Source: Gloeobacter morelensis MG652769 (GTDB lineage Bacteria > Cyanobacteriota > Cyanobacteriia > Gloeobacterales > Gloeobacteraceae). From it: a stretch of DNA of 64,000 bases. The first letter of the stretch is position 1. Each line of letters starts with the position of its first letter. The DNA lies in assembly GCF_021018745.1 (NCBI RefSeq), contig NZ_CP063845.1:3224001-3288000 (forward strand). The letters run 5' to 3'. The notes under the pieces are model-generated. The model was not told the DNA's origin. It saw only the letters and a program-made list of their open reading frames with translations, and did not search any database. The position numbers were made by a program, and so were the translations under genes. Below, one piece after another: positions 51,678 to 59,756 of the stretch.

Positions 51678-53240
51678 CTAGAATCCCCGCCCGCCGACAT
51701 CGACACCACCGAAGACGTTGATGTCGAAGGTGAACTGGATCTCAATGCGGTCACCTTTGTAGGCGACGGGCAAGGGACCAAATGGAGCCGCGCGCTGCAC
51801 CGCTTCCATAGCCGCATTGTCGGAGGAGGTCGAGCCGGAGGAGCGGCCGACCCGCAGGTTCATGATTTGCCCGCTGCGCGAGACGGTAAACAGCAGCACC
51901 GTGCGCCGGGAATTGCCCGCCTCAGGAGCGATCCAGTTGCGCTTGACCTTGCGCTGCAAGGCGGCCATGTAGGGGCCAAAATCGACATCCTGGGCAGCGT
52001 CGATGCCCGAGCCGTCGCCGTCGCGCCCGGGATTGAGGGTGCCGCTCTCGCCCAAGCCGCCATTGCCGCCGCTGCCGCGGCTGGCGCTCAGGGGACCGCC
52101 CAGGGCCGAGGCGGGCGCCAGGGAAGATCCCGAAGTGGCACTGGAGCGCGAGGCGCGGCGCTTGGGAGCCGGGGCGGGCGGAGCGGGCTCCGGGGTCGTC
52201 TCCTGGGGAAGCGGGGCCAGTTCGGGGCTGGTCTCTTTCGGCGGCTCCTCGATCTTGGGCAGCACCGCCTCCGGCGAGGGCGGCGGGGCGGCCTTCGGCT
52301 TGGGAGCCGGGGTGGGTTTAGGCTGCTCCGGCCGGGGGGTCGGCTGCTCGGCCCGGGGCGGGGGCGGCGTGGGCCGCGGCCGCGGCTGCGGGGTGGGCCG
52401 GGCCTGCGGGGCGCCCTTCACCCCCGCGTCGGTGGGCAGTTGGCGGTTGCGCTTTTTGGCGGTCGAGTTGGCGTTGGCCTTAGGAGCATTCGGCGGCGGC
52501 TTGACCTTGTCGGTCGGGTCGATGAGCGTAAATTCCATCGGTGGCGCCGGCGGTTCGGGCGGCGTCAATTCCGGAAATTTGATATTGAGCGCTTCGAAGA
52601 GCAGCGGAATGATAATTGCCAGTACCGCCGCCGCCACGGCCACCAGCAGGTGAATAAACAAAGACGAAACAATCGCCGGATACAGATTGGCACTGGTGCG
52701 GCGCGGATCGGCAATCACGCGGGTGTTGGCGAACTTGTCCGGCAGACCCTGCTTTTCGCCGTCCAGGCTTGCAAAGATAAACGCAAGCACCAGCAAAAAG
52801 CCGCTGGCCAGAAGACCAAAGAGTACCGAGCCGAACACGTAACCGACAAAAAGGGCACCCCCCAAAATCAAATAGCTGATCAGGTGCCGCTTGAGCAGCG
52901 TGCCGAGGTTCAGGTCGCTCTCGTCGGCGCTCACCATGCGGATGCCCACCAACCGCTGGCCCACCGTCTGGCCCTTGTGGCTAAGCGGCCAGATGAGGTA
53001 GTTGCCCAGGGCGAGGATGGCGTAGAGCCCCAGAGTACCCAGAGCGAGCGCGGCCCCGTCTGGCCCCGCCCCAAACAGCGACAGCAGAGCGCCGAACACC
53101 TGGGCGAGGGTAAAGGCCACGAGCAGCAACAGCGCCTGATCGAGAATCAGGGCACAGAATCGATACCACAGGCTCGCCAGGGGCTTGAGCACCTGCAGCC
53201 TGGCAGTCGATCGGGTCCGGGTCAGAAGATTGGCTGTCAT
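51678..53240 (-). CDS. RDD-TonB fusion protein
   Basis: A 520-residue membrane protein. The N-terminal RDD domain (about 20-165) has helices LILDQALLLLVAFTLAQVFGALL and LYAILALGNYLIWPLSHKGQTVGQRLVGIRMV. A further helix (IHLLVAVAAAVLAIIIPLLF, about 195-215) corresponds to the TonB anchor. A Pro/Lys-rich periplasmic spacer (about 220-360) and a C-terminal TonB domain (about 420-515) follow, the latter with DFGPYMAALQRKVKRNWIAP and TVLLFTVSRSGQIMNLRV. TonB couples inner-membrane energy to outer-membrane receptors. An RDD domain in front of it is unusual. No exbB/exbD adjoins. It leads an operon with the deoxyribosyltransferase and DUF2227 genes. Confidence 0.88.
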   Translation of the reverse strand: MTANLLTRTRSTARLQVLKPLASLWYRFCALILDQALLLLVAFTLAQVFGALLSLFGAGPDGAALALGTLGLYAILALGNYLIWPLSHKGQTVGQRLVGIRMVSADESDLNLGTLLKRHLISYLILGGALFVGYVFGSVLFGLLASGFLLVLAFIFASLDGEKQGLPDKFANTRVIADPRRTSANLYPAIVSSLFIHLLVAVAAAVLAIIIPLLFEALNIKFPELTPPEPPAPPMEFTLIDPTDKVKPPPNAPKANANSTAKKRNRQLPTDAGVKGAPQARPTPQPRPRPTPPPPRAEQPTPRPEQPKPTPAPKPKAAPPPSPEAVLPKIEEPPKETSPELAPLPQETTPEPAPPAPAPKRRASRSSATSGSSLAPASALGGPLSASRGSGGNGGLGESGTLNPGRDGDGSGIDAAQDVDFGPYMAALQRKVKRNWIAPEAGNSRRTVLLFTVSRSGQIMNLRVGRSSGSTSSDNAAMEAVQRAAPFGPLPVAYKGDRIEIQFTFDINVFGGVDVGGRGF

Positions 53241-53277
53241 AAGGGCATGGCTGGAGCGGAATTCCCCGCGTTGAGCT

Positions 53278-54132
53278 TTATTGTACTGATTGCTGGGCGC
53301 ACTGGCAGGTGGGACAGAAGTGGGTCGAGCGGCCCGCCAGCCGGATGCGCTCGATCAGGCTATGGCAGACGCGGCAGGGCTGGCCTTTGCGCCCGTACAC
53401 CCAGGCGGTGCCGGCGTAGTTGCCGTTGATGCCCTGGGCGTCGGTGTAGTTGCGCAACGTCGCGCCCCGCTGCGCGATACCCGCTTCGAGCACCTTGACT
53501 ACGGCTCGGTGCAAGCGTTCGAGGGCAGCCGCGTCAAGCCCGCCTACGGGCAGGGCGGGATGGATGCCACTGCTGAAGAGGGCCTCATCGGCATAAATGT
53601 TCCCCACTCCCGCCACCAGTTGTTGATCGAGCAGGGCGCTTTTGACCGGCTGGTTGCGCCCGGCGAAGCGCCCCGCCAGGTACCGGCCGTCGAACATCTC
53701 AGCAAAAGGCTCGGGACCAAGCCGGGCGAGCCCGCCCATCACCCGCTCCGGGGGCACCCCCACCGGAATCAGCCAGAGCCGACCAAAGACGCGCATGTCC
53801 TCAAAGCGCAGTTCGTGACCGCTCGCCATGGGTATCCGGACCCTGGTATGGGGTTCCAGGGGAGCTTCGGCACGGCGCCAGAGCAACCTCCCCGACATGC
53901 GCAGGTGCACTCCCATGGCCGCCCCTTGCTCGAAGTAGAGCAGCAGGTACTTGCCGCGCCGAAGCATCCTATCGCTGAAGACCTGGCCTGTCATCTGTGC
54001 GCTGAAAACGGCCGGATCGGCGGGGTAACCGACCGAATCGCTGCGCAAAACCTCCACACCCGCCACCCGTTCGCCGGGCAGATGGATGAGGAGGTCGCGG
54101 CGCAGCGTTTCGACTTCGGGCAGTTCGGGCAC
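53278..54132 (-). CDS. mutM: Formamidopyrimidine-DNA glycosylase
   Basis: Removes 8-oxoguanine and Fapy lesions (base-excision repair) using N-terminal Pro as the nucleophile. The 284-residue protein starts PELPEVETLRRDLL after the initiator, has the catalytic Lys in MLRRGKYLLLYFE, the H2TH region VAGVGNIYADEALFSSGIHP, and a zinc finger at the C-terminus (CRVCHS and HFCPTCQCAQ). The GTG start at 54130-54132 lies directly next to the psaE stop codon, so it is co-transcribed with photosystem I gene psaE. Confidence 0.97.
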   Translation of the reverse strand: MPELPEVETLRRDLLIHLPGERVAGVEVLRSDSVGYPADPAVFSAQMTGQVFSDRMLRRGKYLLLYFEQGAAMGVHLRMSGRLLWRRAEAPLEPHTRVRIPMASGHELRFEDMRVFGRLWLIPVGVPPERVMGGLARLGPEPFAEMFDGRYLAGRFAGRNQPVKSALLDQQLVAGVGNIYADEALFSSGIHPALPVGGLDAAALERLHRAVVKVLEAGIAQRGATLRNYTDAQGINGNYAGTAWVYGRKGQPCRVCHSLIERIRLAGRSTHFCPTCQCAQQSVQ

Positions 54133-54330
54133 TTAGGCTTCGACTTCTTCCAGTTCGCTGACGCCAAAGTTGTTGGTGTTGATCCCCGAGTAGTTGACCT
54201 TCTCGAAGCGGACCGTCACCGGGTAGATCGTCCTTTCGTTCTTATCGACCGACGCAACCGTACCCACCTCCCGATACCAGTAGGACTCCTTGCGCAGGAT
54301 ACGGACTTTGGCACCTCTTTCAATGGCCAT
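54133..54330 (-). CDS. psaE: Photosystem I subunit IV (PsaE)
   Basis: A 65-residue stromal-side peripheral subunit of photosystem I that helps dock ferredoxin and supports cyclic electron flow. [28 protein letters not shown] and [20 protein letters not shown] are canonical. The start MAIERG at 54330 is chosen over the open frame to 54348. Its stop (54133-54135) is followed at once by the mutM GTG. The upstream neighbour, divergent, is a small exported protein at 54591. Confidence 0.97.
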   Translation of the reverse strand: MAIERGAKVRILRKESYWYREVGTVASVDKNERTIYPVTVRFEKVNYSGINTNNFGVSELEEVEA

Positions 54331-54590
54331 AGCGTTCGCCTTTCTCACATACGGGTGTGCGCCGTGTTCACATTACCGCGAAGGCCCGAGACCACCGGGC
54401 CATCCTTTACACAATGCAACGATTGGCGCGTTTTGCTATCGGCAGGCGGACACGCCATTGCTCGCTGCCACCGGCGACCATCACCTGTGGGCCGGAAAAT
54501 AGACGGCACCTGCTCCAAAACTTGCGGCTGGCTGAACTGAACCGACGGGTACAGCGTCAGAAGTCCAACACCGAACGTCGAGGCAACCGC

Positions 54591-54872
54591 ATGCGCAGCG
54601 CACTGGTTTTGTTACTGATCGGGTCGGCACTGGCGCTTCCGGGCGCTACCTTGGCCCAGAACTCTCCCTACCAGGGTTCCTCACCCTACGGGTATACCGG
54701 CGGCGCCTATCCTCAGGCCGGTAGCGCCAGCAGTGCCACTCGCCGGGCACAGCTTCGCCAGCGTTGGGCACAACTGAGCCCTCAGCAGCGGCAACAAATT
54801 CTCCAGCGCTACCGGCTCAAACAGCGCTCCCAGGGTGGTATGGGGCGGCCCGGCGGATTCGCCCGGCCTTAA
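54591..54872 (+). CDS. Exported small protein with Gln/Arg-rich C-terminus
   Basis: A 93-residue protein from ATG 54591: signal peptide (SALVLLLIGSALALPGATLAQ), then a Ser/Gly/Tyr segment (SPYQGSSPYGYTGGAYPQAG) and a basic helix (RRAQLRQRWAQLSPQQRQQILQRYRLKQRS). It resembles periplasmic DUF-type proteins in which a WxxLSPxQRQxILxRY helix is repeated in other bacteria. Function unknown. Divergent from psaE; an earlier start at 54357 is open but includes non-coding sequence. Confidence 0.72.
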   Translation: MRSALVLLLIGSALALPGATLAQNSPYQGSSPYGYTGGAYPQAGSASSATRRAQLRQRWAQLSPQQRQQILQRYRLKQRSQGGMGRPGGFARP

Positions 54873-55048
54873 GGCACGAGCCCTTTTGCGCCGAAGGCTT
54901 CCCGCTTGTCATAAACAAAATACATCGTTCTGATTGATTGCGTTTATGGTGAAGGGTAGAAACATGCGCGCATTTGCGAAGTGCCTCGGCGCGGCGGGGG
55001 TAGTAGCCTGCCCGGTCGTCGGTGTCCCGCCGGTCCTGGCGGCATTGG

Positions 55049-55109
55049 AGAGCGCGAGAGGGGAAGCGCGCAGGGGGTTCCGCCTCTCGCACCCACAGAC
55101 TGTCGTGCA
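55049..55109. repeat. Dispersed hairpin repeat, copy 2
   Basis: GGAGAGCGCGAGAGGGGAA, a longer loop, then GGGGTTCCGCCTCTCGC followed by ACCCACAGACTGTCGTGCA. The outer 7 bp (55054-55060 with 55084-55090) are identical to copy 1 at 49702-49760. The inner stem reads GGAA/TTCC here where copy 1 reads GGCACCC/GGGTGCC, so pairing is retained. It lies in a 254-base gap before ftsY. Confidence 0.7.
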
Positions 55110-55126
55110 AAACCAACCGCCAAATA

Positions 55127-57448
55127 TCAGGCGGCGTCGTAGTCGCTCAAAAGCGCCTCGACAAACTCGTAGCTATTAAACGGCCGCAGATCGTCAATCT
55201 TTTCACCCACGCCCACAAAGCGAATCGGCAGCTGCAACTGCTCGACAATCGCCAGAGCGATCCCCGCCTTGGCCGACCCATCCAGCTTGGTGATCACCAC
55301 ACCAGTCAGTCCCGCCGTCTCGCCAAACACCTTGGCCTGCTGCAGGCCGTTCTGGCCGGTAGTCGCATCGAGCACCAACAACGATTCGATGTGGGCATCG
55401 ATCGCCTGCTTGTCGATGATCCGGCGCACCTTGGCCAGCTCATCCATCAAGTTCTTCTTATTCTGTAAACGGCCCGCCGTATCGACCAGAAGCAACTCGA
55501 CATCGCGGGCCTTCGCAGCGCTGATCGCATCGAAGACGACCGCCGCCGGGTCGGCCTTTGGCGAAGGATTGGCCACCACCGTCACCCCGGAGCGCTCGCC
55601 CCAAATGGATAGCTGCTCGACCGCCGCAGCCCGGAAAGTATCACCGGCAGCGATCAATGTCCTATATCCCGAGCGGGTGGCCAGCGCCGCAATCTTGCCG
55701 ATCGTCGTCGTCTTGCCCACACCGTTGACCCCGACGATCAACCACACATTGAGCTGACCACGCTTGGGAGCAAAACCGGTCGGGTCGTCCCCTTCAAGTT
55801 CGAGTTGTTTGCGCAGCTGCGATTTAAGAAAAGGCAGCACCTGGTCACCGGGGAGCGCTTCGCGGCGCACCCGCTCCTGCAGCGCCGCCAGAATCCGCTC
55901 GCTGACGGTGATTCCCACATCGGCCTGCAGCAGCAAGCCTTCGAGTTCTTCCAGTTCATCGGGACCGATCGGCCCACGCCCGGCCAGCGCCTTGACGTTG
56001 TTGACCAGGCTGCGGCGGGTGCGCCCGAGCCCGGCGCGCAATTTCTGCAGCCAGGAAATTTCTTCGACGGTGACATCTTCAGGGCGACGACCCTGGGCTG
56101 CGAGCACCTCCGCCGACCACAAAAATCCGGCATCCAGTTCAAAGCGGGGCTTGGGCTGAGCAGCCGCCGCCTGCTCAGCGGCCGGTGGCGGCGGAGGAGG
56201 AGGCACCACAGGTTGAGGAGCAGGCGGCGGCTCGGGGACGACAGGCGGCTGCACCGGCGGTGTCTCGGGAGTCCGGGGTCGATTGAGAAAGCGACGCCAA
56301 TCGAAGACGGGCGGAGCCGCCGGGGGCTCCGCTGCAGGCGGTGCAGCCTCAGCGGCCGGAGCTTCAGGAGCAGCCGGGGCCGGAGTTTCAGGAGGTGCCT
56401 CGACCGGCCGATTGCGATTGAGAATGCGGCGCCAATCAAATAGAGGGGCACTCGCCGGAGACTCCGGTGGCGGTTCAGCCGGTGGGGCGGACGGCGGCGG
56501 TTCGACCGGAGCGCCCTCGGCCGCCGGTGGAAAAATTGGCGGCGCTTCGACAGACGGCACCACCTCCTCCTCAACCGGCGGCGGTTCCTCAGCCGCCGGC
56601 ACCTCGACCGTTTCAGCCTCAAAAACCGGGGATATCTCCACCGCTGCAGGCAACTCGGGCTCCGGCGGTTCCACAACAGGTGCCGGTTCTTCTTCAGCCA
56701 CCGGCAAAGCAGGCAATGTCTCGGCTTGCGGCAGCGGCTCGACCGGTACTTCGGCCACCGTCAACGGCGCCGACTCCACCGGCAAAATTTCTTCCTCAGC
56801 CACCGGTGCCGAAGGAAATTCCTCCACTAGCGGCTCAACGACTGGTTCCACCGCCGGGGGTTCCGGCGCTTCTACCACTGGGCTTTCAAAAGCGGGAGCC
56901 GCTTCCAGCGATGCGGGTGGAGCCTCAGCGACGGGCGGCTCGACGGGGGCAATAGGCCTGGTGCCATACAAAACGGCCTGCCAGTCGAAAGCGGCAGGAC
57001 TGACCTGAGGCGGTTCCGGGACCGGGGAAGTTGGGGCGACAGCCGGTGGCGGTGGTGGCGGGATGACCGCCTCGGTAACCGGTGGCGTTGCGGTAGGAGG
57101 CGGTGGCGGCTCGACCGGTGCGGCGGGTTTGGTGCCGTACAGGACCGCCTGCCAGTCGTAAGCGGGCGCACTCGGCGGCTCGATGGGCGGTGCCAGGGGC
57201 GCTTTGGCGGCGGGCGCTTCTGCAAAGGCGGCGGGAGCCTCCGGCTCTACCGCAGGCTGCTCGGCCAGTTCCTGGTTGAGCTTTTCCTGGGCGAGGCGTG
57301 CCCACTTCATGTAGTCGGGCTCAGCGGCCGGTTCTTCTACTGGTGCGGGCGGCTGGGCTTCAACCGGCTCCTGGGCTTGGGTGGGTTCGGGAGTGGGCTC
57401 TTCTTTTTTGTCCTTTTTGATAAATCGATTGAACCAGTTGAAGACCAT
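55127..57448 (-). CDS. ftsY: Signal recognition particle receptor FtsY with very long Pro/Ala/Glu N-terminus
   Basis: A 773-residue SRP receptor GTPase. The C-terminal NG domain (about 460-770) is typical: helical N part LQKLRAGLGRTRRSLVNN, P-loop GVNGVGKTTTIGKIA, GDTFRAAAVEQL, DTAGRLQNKKNLMDEL and TKLDGSAKAG. It docks ribosome-SRP complexes at the membrane. The N-terminal extension of about 455 residues is Pro/Ala/Glu-rich and contains four Trp motifs: YDWQAVLYGTKP (97-108), FDWQAVLYGTRP (154-165), FDWRRILNRNRP (337-348) and FDWRRFLNRPRT (382-393). FtsY A domains are usually much shorter. Starts at 57448 with an amphipathic basic helix (FNWFNRFIKKDKK). Confidence 0.95.
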   Translation of the reverse strand: MVFNWFNRFIKKDKKEEPTPEPTQAQEPVEAQPPAPVEEPAAEPDYMKWARLAQEKLNQELAEQPAVEPEAPAAFAEAPAAKAPLAPPIEPPSAPAYDWQAVLYGTKPAAPVEPPPPPTATPPVTEAVIPPPPPPAVAPTSPVPEPPQVSPAAFDWQAVLYGTRPIAPVEPPVAEAPPASLEAAPAFESPVVEAPEPPAVEPVVEPLVEEFPSAPVAEEEILPVESAPLTVAEVPVEPLPQAETLPALPVAEEEPAPVVEPPEPELPAAVEISPVFEAETVEVPAAEEPPPVEEEVVPSVEAPPIFPPAAEGAPVEPPPSAPPAEPPPESPASAPLFDWRRILNRNRPVEAPPETPAPAAPEAPAAEAAPPAAEPPAAPPVFDWRRFLNRPRTPETPPVQPPVVPEPPPAPQPVVPPPPPPPAAEQAAAAQPKPRFELDAGFLWSAEVLAAQGRRPEDVTVEEISWLQKLRAGLGRTRRSLVNNVKALAGRGPIGPDELEELEGLLLQADVGITVSERILAALQERVRREALPGDQVLPFLKSQLRKQLELEGDDPTGFAPKRGQLNVWLIVGVNGVGKTTTIGKIAALATRSGYRTLIAAGDTFRAAAVEQLSIWGERSGVTVVANPSPKADPAAVVFDAISAAKARDVELLLVDTAGRLQNKKNLMDELAKVRRIIDKQAIDAHIESLLVLDATTGQNGLQQAKVFGETAGLTGVVITKLDGSAKAGIALAIVEQLQLPIRFVGVGEKIDDLRPFNSYEFVEALLSDYDAA

Positions 57449-57550
57449 AGACGCCCCGCGACACCTCTTCTTTTAATCCTAGTCGGCACGCTGCGATCTA
57501 CCAGAGGCCCCCCATTACCGCAAACCGAGGATGCTCGTCAGCCAAACGGG

Positions 57551-59608
57551 TCAAAACTTCAACTGCATACGGAGGTTGGCCACCAGGAACGCCCAGCGGT
57601 CCGCCGCTTCTTCGATGAGCTTGGCGGTCGGCTTGCCCGCCCCATGACCCGCCTTCGTCTCGATGCGAATCAACACCGGCCCTTCGCCCGCCTGCGCCGC
57701 CTGCAGCGCTGCTGTGAACTTGTAACTGTGAGCTGGCACCACCCGGTCGTCGCTCTGCGCCGTCGTCACCAAAGTCGCCGGGTAGCGTCTGCCCGCTTTC
57801 AAGTTGTGCAAAGGCGAGTAGGCGTACAACGCCTGGAACTGCTCGCGCTCTTCTGCAGAACCGTAATCCGACACCCACGCCCAGCCAATTGTGAACTTCG
57901 TAAAGCGCAACATGTCCATCACCCCCACCGCCGGCAGGGCGGCGGCGAACAACTCCGGGCGCTGGGTCATCGCAGCTCCCACCAGCAAACCGCCGTTGCT
58001 GCCGCCGCCGATGGCCAGTTTCTCCGAGGCGGTGTACTTGTGGGCAATCAGGTATTCGGCGGCGGCGATAAAGTCATCGAAGACGTTTTGTTTGTTGAGC
58101 TTGGTGCCCGCCTGGTGCCAATCCTCGCCGTACTCGCCGCCGCCGCGCAAATTGGCAACGGCGTAAAGGCCGCCCATTTCCAGCCACAGCAGGTTGGCCG
58201 GTGAAAAAGTGGGGGTGAGCGAAACGTTGAAGCCGCCGTAGCCGTAGAGGTAGGTGGGGTGGCGGGCGTTGCGGGGGGTGCCTTTTTTGTAGGTGATGAA
58301 CATCGGGACGCGGGTGGCGTCCTTGCTGTGGAAGAAGACCTGCTCGGTGGTGTACTCGCCCGGGTCGAAGTCGACTTGAGGCTGGAAGAGGACGGTGCTT
58401 TTGGCCGTGGGGAGGTCGTAGCGGTAGATGGTGGTGGGGGTGGTGAAGCTGGTAAAGGCATAAAACGTCTCGCTGTCCGTGCGCTTGCCGCCGAAGCCCC
58501 CGGCGCTGCCGATACCCGGCAATTCGACTTCTCCCACGTACTGCCCTTGCAGATCGTAGATGCGGACCTGGGTGCGGGCGTCTTTGAGATAGATGGCGAA
58601 AAATTTGTGATCGAGAATGCTGACTCCCTGCAGCGTGTCTTCGCTTTCTGGAACCAACTCGTTCAGGTGCAGAGGTTGGGTGATATCGATGGCCACCACT
58701 CGTCCGCGCGGCGCGTCCTTGTCGGTGGTAAACCAGAATAACGGACCGTCGTTGTCGATAAATTCGTAGGCGGCGTCGGCCTCGGGCAGCAGTTCGACCA
58801 CCGCCGCAGCCGGGTCGGTCAGATCTTTATAGAAGATCCGGTTTTTGGGATCGGTACCCTGGCTGACGCGAATGACGAGGTACCGTCCATCCTCGCTCAC
58901 CTCGCCGCCGAAGCCCCACTCTTTTTGGTCTTTGCGCTCGTAGACCAGCACGTCCTGGTCCTGGGGGGTGCCCAGGCGATGGAAGTAGAGCTTCTGAAAG
59001 TAATTGACGTCTTTAAACTGGCCGGCGGCGTTCGGCTCGTCGTAGCGGCTGTAGAAAAAGCCCTTGCCGTCTTTAAGCCAGGAAGCGCCGGAAAATTTGA
59101 TCCACTGCACCGTGTCCGGCAGATCCTCGCCCGACTCGATATCCAGTACCCGCCACTGCTGCCAGTCGGAGCCGGAGGCGGCGGTGCCGTAGGCCAGATA
59201 CTTGCCGTCGTCGCTTACCGCCAGACCGGAAAGCGCCACTGTGCCGTCTGCAGATAGTACATTCGGGTCGAGCAGCACCTGCAACTCGCCCTCTAGATTC
59301 GGTGCGGTGTAGAGCACGCTCTGGTTTTGCAGACCGGTATTCTTGAACAGAAAATAGCGCCCTCCCTCCCGAAAAGGGGTGCCGTAGCGCTCGTAGTTCC
59401 AGATGTCGGTAAGTCGTTCCCGAATCGCTTCGCGCTCGGGGATCGCCTCCAGAAAGCCGAACGTCACCCGGTTTTGCGCTTCCACCCAGGCTTTGGTCTC
59501 GGCAGATTCGATATTCTCCAGCCAGCGGTACGGATCGGCCACCGGCGTGCCATGGTAGTCGTCCACTTGATCGTCGCGGCGGGTCGGGGGATAGTTGTCA
59601 AATTTCAT
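57551..59608 (-). CDS. Prolyl oligopeptidase (S9 family)
   Basis: A protein of about 685 residues without a signal peptide. The N-terminal propeller begins YHGTPVADPYRWLEN, and the C-terminal alpha/beta hydrolase holds the catalytic triad: Ser in AIGGGSNGGLLVGA near residue 539, Asp in TTAQSDDRVVPAHS and His in IETKAGHGAGKP near 655. It cleaves after proline in short peptides. A start ATG at 59608 is used; TTG 59611 precedes it. IS4 is inserted 41 bases upstream of the start, so the promoter is probably disturbed or replaced. Confidence 0.96.
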   Translation of the reverse strand: MKFDNYPPTRRDDQVDDYHGTPVADPYRWLENIESAETKAWVEAQNRVTFGFLEAIPEREAIRERLTDIWNYERYGTPFREGGRYFLFKNTGLQNQSVLYTAPNLEGELQVLLDPNVLSADGTVALSGLAVSDDGKYLAYGTAASGSDWQQWRVLDIESGEDLPDTVQWIKFSGASWLKDGKGFFYSRYDEPNAAGQFKDVNYFQKLYFHRLGTPQDQDVLVYERKDQKEWGFGGEVSEDGRYLVIRVSQGTDPKNRIFYKDLTDPAAAVVELLPEADAAYEFIDNDGPLFWFTTDKDAPRGRVVAIDITQPLHLNELVPESEDTLQGVSILDHKFFAIYLKDARTQVRIYDLQGQYVGEVELPGIGSAGGFGGKRTDSETFYAFTSFTTPTTIYRYDLPTAKSTVLFQPQVDFDPGEYTTEQVFFHSKDATRVPMFITYKKGTPRNARHPTYLYGYGGFNVSLTPTFSPANLLWLEMGGLYAVANLRGGGEYGEDWHQAGTKLNKQNVFDDFIAAAEYLIAHKYTASEKLAIGGGSNGGLLVGAAMTQRPELFAAALPAVGVMDMLRFTKFTIGWAWVSDYGSAEEREQFQALYAYSPLHNLKAGRRYPATLVTTAQSDDRVVPAHSYKFTAALQAAQAGEGPVLIRIETKAGHGAGKPTAKLIEEAADRWAFLVANLRMQLKF

Positions 59609-59717
59609 CAAAACACGCTCACGATTACAGTATTCTTCATACTCGATTTTTCAAGGGGTGACAGAGTAGCTCACAAACCGGACTGGACAAGCATTCCAGG
59701 CATCGCTACATAGGAAA

Positions 59718-59745
59718 ATGGACTTGGGATGTCGCCCAAGTCCAT
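59718..59745 (+). promoter_or_regulatory. Perfect hairpin over the upstream ATG of the IS4 transposase
   Basis: ATGGACTTGGG (59718-59728) pairs perfectly with CCCAAGTCCAT (59735-59745) around a 6-base loop. The first possible ATG is the first base of the stem. In other elements (IS10, IS50) such structures hide the transposase start from read-through transcripts. Confidence 0.7.
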
Positions 59746-59756
59746 CCAAAAAAACA

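Noticed and set aside
51867-53429. 520-residue frame opposite the RDD-TonB gene
   Set aside because: Gly/Arg-rich translation of the reverse of a Pro-rich coding region; no domain.
53290-54540. 416-residue frame opposite mutM and psaE
   Set aside because: Antisense to two well-conserved genes; no signature.
54964-55179. Small exported protein starting MRAFAKCLGAAGVVACPVVG
   Set aside because: The first 20 residues look signal-like, but the frame runs through the dispersed hairpin repeat and into the ftsY 3' end on the opposite strand.
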